Shown here piece after piece: positions 23,529-32,243 of a stretch of 64,000 nucleotides of DNA. The position numbers were made by a program, and so were the translations under genes. Position 1 is the stretch's first letter. Every line of letters starts with the position of its first letter. Location: assembly GCA_016207095.1 (NCBI GenBank), contig JACQQF010000037.1, forward strand, positions 24,276-88,275, in the 5' to 3' direction. The stretch comes from Candidatus Methylomirabilota bacterium. GTDB taxonomy: Bacteria; Methylomirabilota; Methylomirabilia; Methylomirabilales; Methylomirabilaceae. The notes beneath the pieces were generated by a model, which made no database searches, was not told the origin of the DNA, and worked only from the letters and a program-made list of their open reading frames with translations.

Positions 23529-24452
23529 TCAGCGCGCGATGGGCGATCCGACGACCCGAATCTCCAGTTCAAGCGCCACCCCTGTTTTGGCCCGTACCTC
23601 GGTCCCGGCCCGGTCAACCAACCAGAGCACATCTGCCGCCGTCGCGCCGCCGAGATTCACGATGAAGTTCCCATGTTTGTCGGAGATTTGCGCGGCGCCG
23701 CGCCGGAGCCCCTTGAGCCCTGCCAACTCCACCAGACGCCCGGCGAAGTCGCCGGGAGGGTTCTTAAAGATGCAACCGGCCGACCGATACTCCACAGGCT
23801 GCGTCAGGTTTCTTTTGACCAGTAACCTCGAGATCGTCCGCCGAATCTCCACCGGCGCTCCCTTCCGGAGAGCGAACGCGGCCTCCACAACAACGACCCC
23901 TCTCGGGAGGGCACAGTTCCTGTAGGACACACTCATTTCTTGTCGTTGTAGCACCCGCTCTTCGCCCGAGCAGTCCACCACGCGGACCCACTCGAGATGA
24001 TCGAGGACCGTCCCCGATGGCGTCCCGGCGTTTCCCAGGATCGCCCCCCCAACCGTTCCCGGCACTCCGGTCAGCCCCTCGAGACCGGTCAGGCCACTTC
24101 TCGCCGAGAGGGCCAACAGACGGCTTGTTCGCACGCCTGCCCCGCAACGGATCAGGCCCTCAATCGCTGAGAGGTCCAGAAACGTTCGCGAGAGATTGAT
24201 AACCACCCCTTCGACGCCTCCGTCCAGCACCAGCATATTGCTGCCGCCACCCAGGACCAGGGCGGGCACGGATTCGTCCCGCGCAACCTTGAGCAACGCT
24301 TTCAGATCCTCGAGGTCGGCAGGGTAGACCATCACCTCGGCCGGGCCGCCGATCCGGAAATAGGTGTGACGAGAGAGCGGTTCTTCAATCAGGACGTTTC
24401 CTCTGATCACGCCCTGGAGCCTCTCTCTTAGCCTCAACGCGTCCTTTACCAT
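23529..24452 (-). CDS. murB: UDP-N-acetylenolpyruvoylglucosamine reductase
   Basis: 307 aa from ATG. The FAD-binding region contains SRHTYFRIGGPAEVMVYP and VLGGGSNMLV, then GLTGVPGTVGGAILGNAGTPSG. The catalytic serine region is YRSAGCIFKNPPGDFAGRLVE. It reduces UDP-GlcNAc-enolpyruvate to UDP-MurNAc using NADPH. The spacing matches the shorter (type II) class. It sits between murC and ftsQ. Confidence 0.96.
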   Translation of the reverse strand: MVKDALRLRERLQGVIRGNVLIEEPLSRHTYFRIGGPAEVMVYPADLEDLKALLKVARDESVPALVLGGGSNMLVLDGGVEGVVINLSRTFLDLSAIEGLIRCGAGVRTSRLLALSARSGLTGLEGLTGVPGTVGGAILGNAGTPSGTVLDHLEWVRVVDCSGEERVLQRQEMSVSYRNCALPRGVVVVEAAFALRKGAPVEIRRTISRLLVKRNLTQPVEYRSAGCIFKNPPGDFAGRLVELAGLKGLRRGAAQISDKHGNFIVNLGGATAADVLWLVDRAGTEVRAKTGVALELEIRVVGSPIAR

Positions 24453-24502
24453 CCCAGCGACCGTTACAGTTCCTGTCGTTGCGGTTTCTTCCCCACAGCG
24501 TC

Positions 24503-24590
24503 TGGGGTTCAGGGGATAGGGTGTAGGGTATTAGTAAGGTTGCTGTTCTCCTCTCAACCCTAAACCCTCCACCCTACACCTTATTCGCAG
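24503..24590. repeat. TTTAGGG-type 7-bp-period repeat between murC and murB
   Basis: Units such as GGGTTCA, GGGATA, GGGTGTA on one side and CCCTAAA, CCCTCCA, CCCTACA on the other form an imperfect inverted array around a short centre. It occupies most of the 121-bp gap between murC and murB. Confidence 0.7.
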
Positions 24591-25968
24591 ATACCGCTCC
24601 AGCTTCAAGACGATGCACGATCTCCTCGCAAGCTTTCCAGATGTCGCCCGCGCCCATGGTGATGACCAGATCGCCCGGACGGGCCAGCTCAAGCACCAGA
24701 TCCGGAACCTCCTCCTTGCGCTCGACGAACAGGACCTCGGGTCGGCCCCGGCGTCCGATCCCTTCGGCGATCTGACGTCCCGAGATCCCCGCGATCGGGG
24801 CCTCCCCAGCCGGATAGATCTCGGTGACGATGATCCGGTCTGCAAGGTCGAATGCCGACACGAAGTCGGACAGCAATGCCTGGGTCCGGGTGTAACGGTG
24901 GGGCTGGAAGACGGCGATCACCCGACGGCCAAAGCCTTCCGTGGCCGCTCTCAGCGTGGCTTGGATCTCAGCCGGGTGATGGGCGTAGTCGTCCACCACC
25001 ATGATGCCCCGCGGTGTCCCCCTTACCTGGAAGCGGCGGGACACGCCGGAGAACTCGCCAAGCGCCGCACGAATCACGGCGAATCCGATCTCCAGCTCGA
25101 GGCCCACGGCCACCGCCGCCAAGGCATTGGAGACATTGTGCAGGCCCGGCACCCTGAGCTCCAGCTCTCCCAGGTGCTGCCCCTTCTCACGGACCTTGAA
25201 CGTCGAAGCCAGCCCCTGAAACGAGACCCCCTCCGCCGTGACGTCAGCCTCTGTCGTCAGCGCGTACGACACCACTCGCTTCTGCACCCTGGGCAGCAAG
25301 TTACGGATATGCGGCTGATCCAGACAGAGAACGGCCGCGCCGTAGAAGGGAACCTTATTGATGAATTCGAGAAACGTCTCCTCGATCTGGCGCAGGTCAC
25401 GGTAGTAGTCCAGGTGCTCGGCATCGATCGTGGTCACGACCGCGATGGTGGGGGCGAGTTTGAGGAAGGATCCATCGCTCTCGTCCGCCTCCGCAACCAT
25501 GAACTCCCCCCGCCCGAGCTTCGCATTGCTCCCCAGCGCATCCAGCCTGCCGCCGATGACCACCGTCGGGTCAAGCCCGCCCTTTGCCAGGACCGCGGCG
25601 ACCATGGAGGTCGTCGTGGTCTTGCCATGCGTTCCGGCCACCGCGACGCCGTACTTCATTCGCATCAGCTCCGCGAGCATCTCGGCCCGCTGAATGATCG
25701 GGATCGAATGGGCCTTGGCGGCCAGAATCTCGGCGTTCTCAGGCGAGACCGCCGAGGATCGGACCACCACATCGGCACCCCGCACGTGGGCCGGATCGTG
25801 CCCGATCCGGACGGCGACGCCAAGCCCCTGCAGGCGAAGGGTGTGTTCCGACGCTTTCAGGTCGGAGCCACTCACCTGATAGCCAAGATTGTGGAGGACC
25901 TCGGCGATCCCGCTCATCCCGACCCCGCCGATCCCGACGAAATGAATGCGCCGGATCTTCTTAAACAT
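24574..25968 (-). CDS. murC: UDP-N-acetylmuramate--L-alanine ligase
   Basis: 464 aa. The N-terminal UDP-binding motif is HFVGIGGVGMSGIAEVL. The ATP loop GTHGKTTTTSM lies near residue 111, the central EADESDGSFL motif near 140, and the C-terminal domain begins near FSGVSRRFQVRG with DDYAHHPAEI. It adds L-Ala to UDP-MurNAc. Its start codon lies inside the end of the murG reading frame, and its last codons extend into the repeat to the right of murB (…EAGAVSANKV). Confidence 0.97.
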   Translation of the reverse strand: MFKKIRRIHFVGIGGVGMSGIAEVLHNLGYQVSGSDLKASEHTLRLQGLGVAVRIGHDPAHVRGADVVVRSSAVSPENAEILAAKAHSIPIIQRAEMLAELMRMKYGVAVAGTHGKTTTTSMVAAVLAKGGLDPTVVIGGRLDALGSNAKLGRGEFMVAEADESDGSFLKLAPTIAVVTTIDAEHLDYYRDLRQIEETFLEFINKVPFYGAAVLCLDQPHIRNLLPRVQKRVVSYALTTEADVTAEGVSFQGLASTFKVREKGQHLGELELRVPGLHNVSNALAAVAVGLELEIGFAVIRAALGEFSGVSRRFQVRGTPRGIMVVDDYAHHPAEIQATLRAATEGFGRRVIAVFQPHRYTRTQALLSDFVSAFDLADRIIVTEIYPAGEAPIAGISGRQIAEGIGRRGRPEVLFVERKEEVPDLVLELARPGDLVITMGAGDIWKACEEIVHRLEAGAVSANKV

Positions 25969-27175
25969 GCTCTTCGCAGTTCCAGGTTCCGGGTTCCGGG
26001 TTCCAAGTGTGACTTGAGCGCTTCTTCAACATGGAACCTGGCACTTGGAACTTGGAACAATCTTTGAACTTGGCACCTGGCACCTGGCGCGCGGCTAGTA
26101 CGACGAGGTCGGCCAGGCGTGATGCCGCGTCTGGTGTTGCCAGGGCCTTCGCTCGTTGTCCCATGGCCTCTATCAGCCCCCTGTCGCGAAGGAACGACCG
26201 GATGATCTCGGCCACATCGGCACCGTTCAGCTTGCTGTCCAACAGCATGTGCGCTCCCCCAGTGGCAACCAGCGCCTCCGCATTCCGTTGCTGATGATCA
26301 TTGGCAGCGAAGGGAAACGGCACGAGGATCGACGGCTTCCCGAGCGCGCAGAGCTCCGCCACGGTGCTGGCACCCGCCCGACAGAGGCAGAGATCGGCGG
26401 CGGCGTAGACCAAGGCCATTTCCCAAAAGAAGGGCTCCACCACCGCTCGATGGCCTGACGCCTGGTATGCACCGCGGACCTGGCCAAGGTCGCGGGAGCC
26501 TGTTGAATGGAGAAACTGGAGATGCCCCCGCTCGGCCTCAAGCAGGGGAAGCGCCTCCAACACGGCCTGGTTCAATCGATGAGCCCCCTGGCTGCCACCG
26601 AAGATCAACAGGGTGAACCGATCCGGATCAAGGCCGAGCCGCGTCGCCGCCGCGACCCGGTCCACGCCGAACAGTTCTGTTCGAACGGGATTGCCGGTCA
26701 CCCGAACCTTACCCTTCGGAAAGAAGACCGACGTCCTTTCGAAGGCGACAGCCACGAGATCGACGATCCTTCCGAGCCACCGGTTGGCGAGGCCGGGAAA
26801 GGCGTTCTGTTCGTGGATGATGGTCGGGATCCTGGCGAGCACCCCCGCCAGCACCATAGCGACGGAGGCATAGCCGCCAAGTCCGACGACGGTGTCGGGG
26901 CGGAACCGTTGAAGGATCGACCGCGATCGGACGAGACCCGACGGGATCAGCGCGAGGCTTCGAAGGCGCTGAGGCAGTCTCTTGCCCTGCAGCCCGGATG
27001 CCCTGATCCCTTCGAAGTCCCAGCCGCCCTTGGCCAGCAGGGACGCCTCGATCCCCCCCTCGGCGCCGACGAAAAGAAGGGCGGAGTCCGGAAACCTGGA
27101 CCTCAGCTCCTGGGCCAACGCAATGGCAGGGAAGAGGTGCCCTCCTGTCCCACCCCCAGCGATGAGGACTCTCAC
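25961..27175 (-). CDS. murG: UDP-GlcNAc--lipid I GlcNAc transferase MurG with repeat-derived C-terminal tail
   Basis: GTG 27175 overlaps the ftsW stop (GTGA), giving 404 aa. The glycosyltransferase-B landmarks are GGGTGGHLFPAIALA at the N-terminus, GGYASVA, HEQNAFPGLANRWL and the donor-site FGGSQGAHRLN. It makes lipid II at the inner membrane face. The usual family end falls near the LVVLAARQ segment. About 35 further residues (KFQVPGS, NPEPGTWN) are a translation of the 7-bp-period GTTCCAG-type repeat lying between the murG core and murC, so the tail is probably non-functional. Confidence 0.95.
   Translation of the reverse strand: MRVLIAGGGTGGHLFPAIALAQELRSRFPDSALLFVGAEGGIEASLLAKGGWDFEGIRASGLQGKRLPQRLRSLALIPSGLVRSRSILQRFRPDTVVGLGGYASVAMVLAGVLARIPTIIHEQNAFPGLANRWLGRIVDLVAVAFERTSVFFPKGKVRVTGNPVRTELFGVDRVAAATRLGLDPDRFTLLIFGGSQGAHRLNQAVLEALPLLEAERGHLQFLHSTGSRDLGQVRGAYQASGHRAVVEPFFWEMALVYAAADLCLCRAGASTVAELCALGKPSILVPFPFAANDHQQRNAEALVATGGAHMLLDSKLNGADVAEIIRSFLRDRGLIEAMGQRAKALATPDAASRLADLVVLAARQVPGAKFKDCSKFQVPGSMLKKRSSHTWNPEPGTWNCEEHV
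25978..26094. repeat. GTTCCAG/GTTCCGG 7-bp-period repeat, read as coding by murG
   Basis: Units GTTCCAG, GTTCCGG and GTTCCAA on one side and CTGGCAC, TTGGAAC on the other, all in 7-base steps with point changes, form an imperfect inverted array. Most of it lies within the open frame of murG, encoding its odd C-terminal tail. Confidence 0.75.
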
Positions 27176-28287
27176 GAAGGCCGACTCCTCGTCACCTGGA
27201 AGCGGGATATGCTCAGGAGGATCCCCATGCCCAGGAGCGTGGTGACCAGAGAGGACCCGCCGAAGCTGATGAACGGCAGGGGCACACCGGTCGTGGGGAG
27301 CAGCCCGGTGACCACGCCAAGGTTGATGGCCGCCTGTGAGACGATGGCAAAGGTGACTCCCATCGCCGCATAGGTGCCAAACAGGTCCGGCGCGCGCAGG
27401 GCAATCCGGACCCCGCGCCACAGAAGGATACCAAAGAGGAGGATCACCAGCAGGGCCCCGATGAGACCGATCTCCTCGCCAACGATGGCGAAGATAAACT
27501 CGGTGTGAGACTCCGGCAGGTAGAAGAGTTTCTGGATACTATCGCCAAGCCCACGCCCCAGGATCCCGCCCGGACCCAACGCGTAGAACGACTGGTGGAT
27601 CTGGTAGCTTGCCTTGGAGGAGGCGCGGGCCGGATCCATGATAGCCAGCAGCCTGGCCTGGGCGTAGGGGTGAGCCAGCATCAGCAGATAGCAGAGAGCC
27701 CCAAGGGCGAAGAGCGCAGCGCCCAGTTGTGTCAGACGGACTCCGCCAACGAAGCACAGGGCCATGGCCGCAAGCAGCAGCACGGCCGCTGTCCCAAAGT
27801 TGGGCTGCAGCACGATCAGTCCGAAGAAGAGTCCGGAGAGGAGAAGAGGTGGCAGGAACCCCTGAACAAAACTCTCCACGCGATCGGCCCTCCCGGCGAA
27901 AAACTTGGCCAGGAGCAGAATCAGGGAAAGTTTCGCGAGTTCGGAAGGTTGAAAGGAGAACCCGAACATCCGGAGCCAGCGTCGCGCGCCGTTGACCTTG
28001 ACCCCAACAGACGGGATCAGGACCAGGAGCAAGAGCAGAAACGAGGCCAGGAACACCACGGGGGCATACCGCTGGAATGCGCGGTAATCGTGGTACATGG
28101 CCCAGACCATTACCGCCAACCCGACCACGGCCCAGAGGAGCTGCTTCTTCAAAAAAAACAATGGGTCGCCGTATTTCATCTGGGCCTTGATGGCGCTCGA
28201 ACTGTAGACCATCACGACACCGACCCCGACCAGGAGGAGGGAAACGGTACACAGCAGCCGATCATAGGGAAGCCGCTTGGCAGTCAC
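27172..28287 (-). CDS. ftsW: Lipid II polymerase FtsW (SEDS family)
   Basis: 371 aa from GTG, coupled to murD by a GTGA overlap. About ten hydrophobic spans are visible, with the family signatures YSSSAIKAQ near the N-terminus, FQPSELAKLSLI and late GVPLPFISFGGSSLVTTLLGMG. It is the septal glycan polymerase working with the FtsI transpeptidase encoded upstream in the same cluster. No unusual insertions. Confidence 0.96.
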   Translation of the reverse strand: MTAKRLPYDRLLCTVSLLLVGVGVVMVYSSSAIKAQMKYGDPLFFLKKQLLWAVVGLAVMVWAMYHDYRAFQRYAPVVFLASFLLLLLVLIPSVGVKVNGARRWLRMFGFSFQPSELAKLSLILLLAKFFAGRADRVESFVQGFLPPLLLSGLFFGLIVLQPNFGTAAVLLLAAMALCFVGGVRLTQLGAALFALGALCYLLMLAHPYAQARLLAIMDPARASSKASYQIHQSFYALGPGGILGRGLGDSIQKLFYLPESHTEFIFAIVGEEIGLIGALLVILLFGILLWRGVRIALRAPDLFGTYAAMGVTFAIVSQAAINLGVVTGLLPTTGVPLPFISFGGSSLVTTLLGMGILLSISRFQVTRSRPS

Positions 28288-29651
28288 GACGCGAGCCTCC
28301 GGACCGCCTCCTTGAAGACCCGTCCTCGGTCCTCGAAGTCGGCAAACATGTCGAAGCTGGCGCAGGCCGGTGAGAGCAGGACAACCTCTCCGGGCGATGC
28401 GACCGACGCAGCGCGCTGGACCGCCTCCTCAAGACTGCCGGCCTCCTCCATGGCACAGACGCCATCGAGTTGAGCCTGCAGCTTTCCCGCCGCCTGGCCA
28501 ATCAAGATCAGGCGCTTGACCCGCTCCCGAACCAGGGGCGCAAGGGGGGTGAAGTCGCTCATCTTATCCTGTCCACCAGCGATGAGCACAAGCGGGACAG
28601 TGAAGCTCTCAAGGGAGCGGGCCACCGCCCCGACGTTCGTCCCCTTGGAATCATTGACATACTGAACGCCGTCGACCTCGGCGACGAATTCCAGTCGGTG
28701 TTCAAGTCCCTCAAACCGGACAAGTGCCCTCCGAATCGCCTTCGTCGGCGCGCCAACCAACGCTGCGGCGAGGCTGGCAGCGAGGGCATTCTCCAGATTA
28801 TGCAGCCCCTGAATCCTTACCTCGTTCCATCGGCAGATGGTCTCCCGCGTCCCCGACAAGGCGACGATGAGCTGATCCGCGTCGAGGTAGGCGCCCTCGG
28901 CAAGGCGTTGCCTCCGGCTAAACGTCACCCTCTTCGCGACGGCCTTCCGCGCCGCGTCGAGGACCATCGGGTCGTCAGCATTCACGACGGCGACATCCGA
29001 CGGCGCTTGGTTCTCAAAGATGCGCGCCTTGGCCTGGTAATAGTCCTCGACCCTGTCATACCGATCCAAATGATCCGGGGCCAGGTTCAGAAGCAGGGCA
29101 ACGTGTGGTCGAAACCGCTCGATCGTCTCCAACTGAAAGCTCGACAACTCCGTCACCACCAGGTTGCCTGCGGGCAGGCCTGGTGCGACCCCGCACAGCG
29201 GGGTGCCGATGTTGCCGGCCACGTGCGAAGGCAGACCGGCTTCCTTCAGGATGGCGCCTAAGAGGGTGGTGGTCGTGCTCTTGCCATTCGTCCCGGTCAC
29301 CCCGAGGAAGGTGGCTTGGCTACACCGGAAGGCCAGCTCTACCTCGCCGATGAGTGGGATACCGGCTGCCCGGACTCGCTGAAACAGCGGCCCGCGGAGA
29401 TCAACCCCAGGGCTCACGACGATGAGATCGGCCGAGAGCAAGCGGTCTGTATGATGCCCACCCAATTCGAGGATGACCCCATCTCGCTCCAGGCCGTCCA
29501 GATCGCCGTCAAGCTCACGCTCTCCTCGCTGATCGGTGCCGATGACGGATGCGCCCCGCTTAAGCAGTAGACGACAGGCCGCCTCCCCGGAGCGCGCAAG
29601 CCCAACGACCACCACCCGCTTACCAGTCAGATCCAGCATGGCTACCGCCAT
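28284..29651 (-). CDS. murD: UDP-N-acetylmuramoylalanine--D-glutamate ligase
   Basis: 455 aa from ATG 29651; ATG 29639, four codons in, is an equally good start (MLDLTGKRVVVVGLARSG). It has the ATP loop GTNGKSTTTTLLG near residue 120, LSSFQLETIERFRPHVA, LNLAPDHLDRYDR and NDSKGTN. It adds D-Glu to UDP-MurNAc-L-Ala. The 97-bp leader toward mraY holds a 7-bp-period repeat and a 13-bp-stem palindrome. Confidence 0.96.
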   Translation of the reverse strand: MAVAMLDLTGKRVVVVGLARSGEAACRLLLKRGASVIGTDQRGERELDGDLDGLERDGVILELGGHHTDRLLSADLIVVSPGVDLRGPLFQRVRAAGIPLIGEVELAFRCSQATFLGVTGTNGKSTTTTLLGAILKEAGLPSHVAGNIGTPLCGVAPGLPAGNLVVTELSSFQLETIERFRPHVALLLNLAPDHLDRYDRVEDYYQAKARIFENQAPSDVAVVNADDPMVLDAARKAVAKRVTFSRRQRLAEGAYLDADQLIVALSGTRETICRWNEVRIQGLHNLENALAASLAAALVGAPTKAIRRALVRFEGLEHRLEFVAEVDGVQYVNDSKGTNVGAVARSLESFTVPLVLIAGGQDKMSDFTPLAPLVRERVKRLILIGQAAGKLQAQLDGVCAMEEAGSLEEAVQRAASVASPGEVVLLSPACASFDMFADFEDRGRVFKEAVRRLAS

Positions 29652-29652
29652 G

Positions 29653-29745
29653 CAGTTCCGGATTCCGGGTTCCGGGTAGGGGCGACCCGCCGGGTCGCCC
29701 CTACACCTGAAACGCCGGATTTGGAACTCGAAACTTCTCTCAACA
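29653..29745. repeat. 7-bp-period repeat with embedded palindrome before murD
   Basis: GTTCCGG/ATTCCGG-type units are followed at 29676-29704 by a perfect palindrome with 13-base arms (GTAGGGGCGACCC and GGGTCGCCCCTAC, 3-base loop). Further repeat-like units continue to the mraY stop. The hairpin lacks a U-tract and would lie in the murD leader of the operon transcript. Confidence 0.65.
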
Positions 29746-29748
29746 CCC

Positions 29749-30834
29749 TCACCTCAGCTTCAATGTGGTGAGGGAGAGAAGGGCAAGGATGAATGAGATA
29801 ATCCAGAATCGGACGATGATCTTGGGCTCTGCCATCCCGTTCAGCTCGTAGTGGTGATGGATCGGCGCCATTCGGAAGACTCGCCTGCCGGTCGCTCGAT
29901 AGGAGAAGACCTGGAGGATGACCGAGATCGCTTCCACCACGAAGACCCCGCCCACGATAAGCAAGAGTAGCTCGTTCTTCACCAGGATGGCCATGGTTGC
30001 CAGGGCGGCCCCCAGCGCCAGTGATCCCGTATCGCCCATGAAGAGCTGGGCGGGGTACGCGTTGAACCACAGGAATCCAAGACTCGCGCCCACGATGGCC
30101 CCGCCGAAGACGGTCAGCTCGGAACTCCCTTTCACGAAGATCACTTGGAGGTAGCGGGCGATGGTGGCATGTCCAGCAACGTAGGCGAGGACTGTGTACG
30201 AGGCGGAGGCCATCAGGATCGGGCCGATGGCCAGCCCATCCAGTCCGTCGGTCAGGTTGACGGCGTTCGAGCTACCAACAATGACCAGGGCAACGAACAG
30301 CACGTACGCCCACCCCAGGTCGGGCATCCAGCGCTTGAAGAACGGGATCGCCAACTTGGTGGTGAAGGAATCCACCGGCATGACATAGAGGAGGTAGACG
30401 CCGATCATCAGGCCAGGGATCAGCTGCCAGATCAGCTTTGTCCTGACCGAGAGTCCCTTGCTGCTCTTGCCGACCACTTTTACATAGTCATCGGCGAAGC
30501 CAACTCCCCCCATCCAGGCCGCGCAGAAGAGCGCCAGCCAGACGTACCGATTCGTAAGATTCGCCCAGAGCAGCGTGGAGGTGAAAATCGAGGTCAGTAT
30601 CAGGAGACCTCCCATCGTGGGCGTCCCCGCTTTCTTCAAATGGCTCTCCGGGCCATCGTGCCTGATGCTCTGGCCGATCTGCGACTCACGCAGCTTGCGG
30701 ATGAGGAGGGGTCCCAGCAGGAGGCTGAACAAGAGTGCGGTGAGAATGGCGCCCGCCGTACGGAAGGTGACGTACCGGAAGACATTGAAGATGATGTAGG
30801 TCTGGTGCAACGGGAAGAGGAGATGGTATAACAC
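29749..30834 (-). CDS. mraY: Phospho-MurNAc-pentapeptide transferase
   Basis: 361 aa from GTG preceded by GGAGGACAAGGATTCA. A polytopic membrane protein with about ten spans and the family motifs [45 protein letters not shown] and the histidine-rich [11 protein letters not shown]. It makes lipid I from UDP-MurNAc-pentapeptide and undecaprenyl phosphate. It lies downstream of ddl and upstream of murD; a TTTAGGG-type repeat fills the space to ddl. Confidence 0.97.
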   Translation of the reverse strand: MLYHLLFPLHQTYIIFNVFRYVTFRTAGAILTALLFSLLLGPLLIRKLRESQIGQSIRHDGPESHLKKAGTPTMGGLLILTSIFTSTLLWANLTNRYVWLALFCAAWMGGVGFADDYVKVVGKSSKGLSVRTKLIWQLIPGLMIGVYLLYVMPVDSFTTKLAIPFFKRWMPDLGWAYVLFVALVIVGSSNAVNLTDGLDGLAIGPILMASASYTVLAYVAGHATIARYLQVIFVKGSSELTVFGGAIVGASLGFLWFNAYPAQLFMGDTGSLALGAALATMAILVKNELLLLIVGGVFVVEAISVILQVFSYRATGRRVFRMAPIHHHYELNGMAEPKIIVRFWIISFILALLSLTTLKLR

Positions 30835-30857
30835 TGAATCCTTGTCCTCCGTTAGTA

Positions 30858-30930
30858 CATAGGGTTGAGGGTTTAGGGTCTAGGGTTGAGAGGGGTCCTT
30901 CTACCCTCCACCCTAGACCCTATACCCTCG
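30858..30930. repeat. TTTAGGG-type inverted 7-bp-period repeat between ddl and mraY
   Basis: GGGTTGA, GGGTTTA, GGGTCTA, GGGTTGA in the left half and CCCTCCA, CCCTAGA, CCCTATA in the right half, around TCCTTCT. It occupies nearly the whole ddl-mraY spacer and could form a long imperfect hairpin. Confidence 0.75.
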
Positions 30931-30932
30931 GC

Positions 30933-32243
30933 TCACTTGCCTGGCGTTACCAAGTGCCGGCGATCCACCAACGCCCTGCCTTCTTTCGACTCGAACTGGG
31001 TGACGCGCTTTTCCCGATGGGCCTCAAGCGCCAACTCAACCAGTCGGCAGACAAGTTCTGTCGGCTTGATCCCGCTGGCCTCCCAGAGAGCAAAGGAGAG
31101 AGACCCGGGCATGGTGTTGATCTCATTCACGAAGGGCTCCATCTTGGTGGCATCGATGAGGACATCGACGCGAGAGATCCCGCGCGAGTCGATTGCCTCA
31201 AAGGCCTCTCTTGCCAGACGCCGGACCTCTTCAGCGAGCAGATGGGGAAGCCTGGCGGGGATGATGCTCGGGGCAAGGTCGGCGCTCCCCGGTTGCGTAT
31301 TCTCCGAATACTTCTCTTGATAACTGACGATCGAACCGGAGCGGACCAGCTCCTCGCACTCGGAAACGTTCAGGGTATGGTTCCCGAGAACGCCGACCTG
31401 GACTTCAAGCCTATTCTCAACGGCCCGCTCCACCAACACGCGCTGGCTGAAGCGCATCGCCGTCCGCAAGGCGACCAAGGCCCCTGCCGCATCGCTCGCC
31501 ATCGCGATGCCGATGCTCGAGCCCGCCACCGCCGGCTTCACCACTACAGGATACTGAAGCCGGCTCTCCAGCGCCTTCAGGACTGCAGCCTCATCCTCCA
31601 AGATCTGCCTTCGCGTGAACGCTATGCCCTCAACGACGGGAAGACCGGCGCCGCGGAACACCAGCTTGGAGACAATCTTATCCATTCCAACCGCCGAGGC
31701 GACCACGCCAGCACCGACGTACGGGAGATCCGCCAGTTCACACAGGCCTTGTATACTGCCATCCTCCCCGTGCGTCCCATGGATGACCGGAAAGGCGACA
31801 TCGATCGTAGGATGGAGCTGCCTGCCCAGCCACGCTCTCCGTTCCTGGCCGGACACAAGCGAGCCCACCGACGGGTCGGGCGCCAGGAACAGCGGTTGAG
31901 CTCCCTTGGCCTGCTGACCGCGGTCAAGATTCTGGAGTTGCGGCGCGTATCGCTCTCTGCTCAGCCTCAGCTTTTCCGCATCGATCTTGGCCTTCTCAGC
32001 GGGTGCCACATGCGCGCTGAGGTCAGCAAGCCTCCGAATCTCCGTGTCAACGGACAGCAGGTCCCGAACCGCCTCGCCGGCCAGCCAGGTGCCCTCCGCG
32101 GTCAGGAAGATGGGGACGGTCTCAAACTGGTCCTGCAATCTCAGCAGGACTTCGTACACCTTGCTGGCGGTCATCACCGAGACTTCTCTCTCGACGGAGC
32201 GACTTCCGAAGATCAGGCCTATTCGTTTGACGGCGCTACTCAT
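30933..32243 (-). CDS. ddl: D-alanine--D-alanine ligase
   Basis: 436 aa, longer than the usual 300-370 because of a segment near residues 65-115 (charged, helical) between the first strand region and FPVIHGTHGEDGSIQGL. ATP-grasp features follow: YVGAGVVASAVGMDKIVSK, YPVVVKPAVAGSSIGIA, SRVDVLID and FVNEINTMPGS. The N-terminal FGSRSVEREVSVMTA is the D-Ala1-site loop. It makes D-Ala-D-Ala for the Mur ligase encoded immediately upstream, to which it is coupled by an ATGA overlap. Confidence 0.93.
   Translation of the reverse strand: MSSAVKRIGLIFGSRSVEREVSVMTASKVYEVLLRLQDQFETVPIFLTAEGTWLAGEAVRDLLSVDTEIRRLADLSAHVAPAEKAKIDAEKLRLSRERYAPQLQNLDRGQQAKGAQPLFLAPDPSVGSLVSGQERRAWLGRQLHPTIDVAFPVIHGTHGEDGSIQGLCELADLPYVGAGVVASAVGMDKIVSKLVFRGAGLPVVEGIAFTRRQILEDEAAVLKALESRLQYPVVVKPAVAGSSIGIAMASDAAGALVALRTAMRFSQRVLVERAVENRLEVQVGVLGNHTLNVSECEELVRSGSIVSYQEKYSENTQPGSADLAPSIIPARLPHLLAEEVRRLAREAFEAIDSRGISRVDVLIDATKMEPFVNEINTMPGSLSFALWEASGIKPTELVCRLVELALEAHREKRVTQFESKEGRALVDRRHLVTPGK

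Noticed and set aside
23456..23632. Longer N-terminus for FtsQ (59 more residues)
   Set aside because: It overlaps the end of murB and reads as an Arg-rich shadow; no good ribosome-binding site at the distal ATG.
24613..26067. A 484-codon plus-strand frame over murC
   Set aside because: Antisense to murC with its complete motifs; the composition (His, Arg, Asp, Gly rich) is typical of a frame opposite a real gene.
30858..30930. TTTAGGG-like repeat considered as telomeric or eukaryotic contamination
   Set aside because: It is short, degenerate, inverted and lies between ddl and mraY of a normal bacterial operon; other heptamers with the same period occur nearby.
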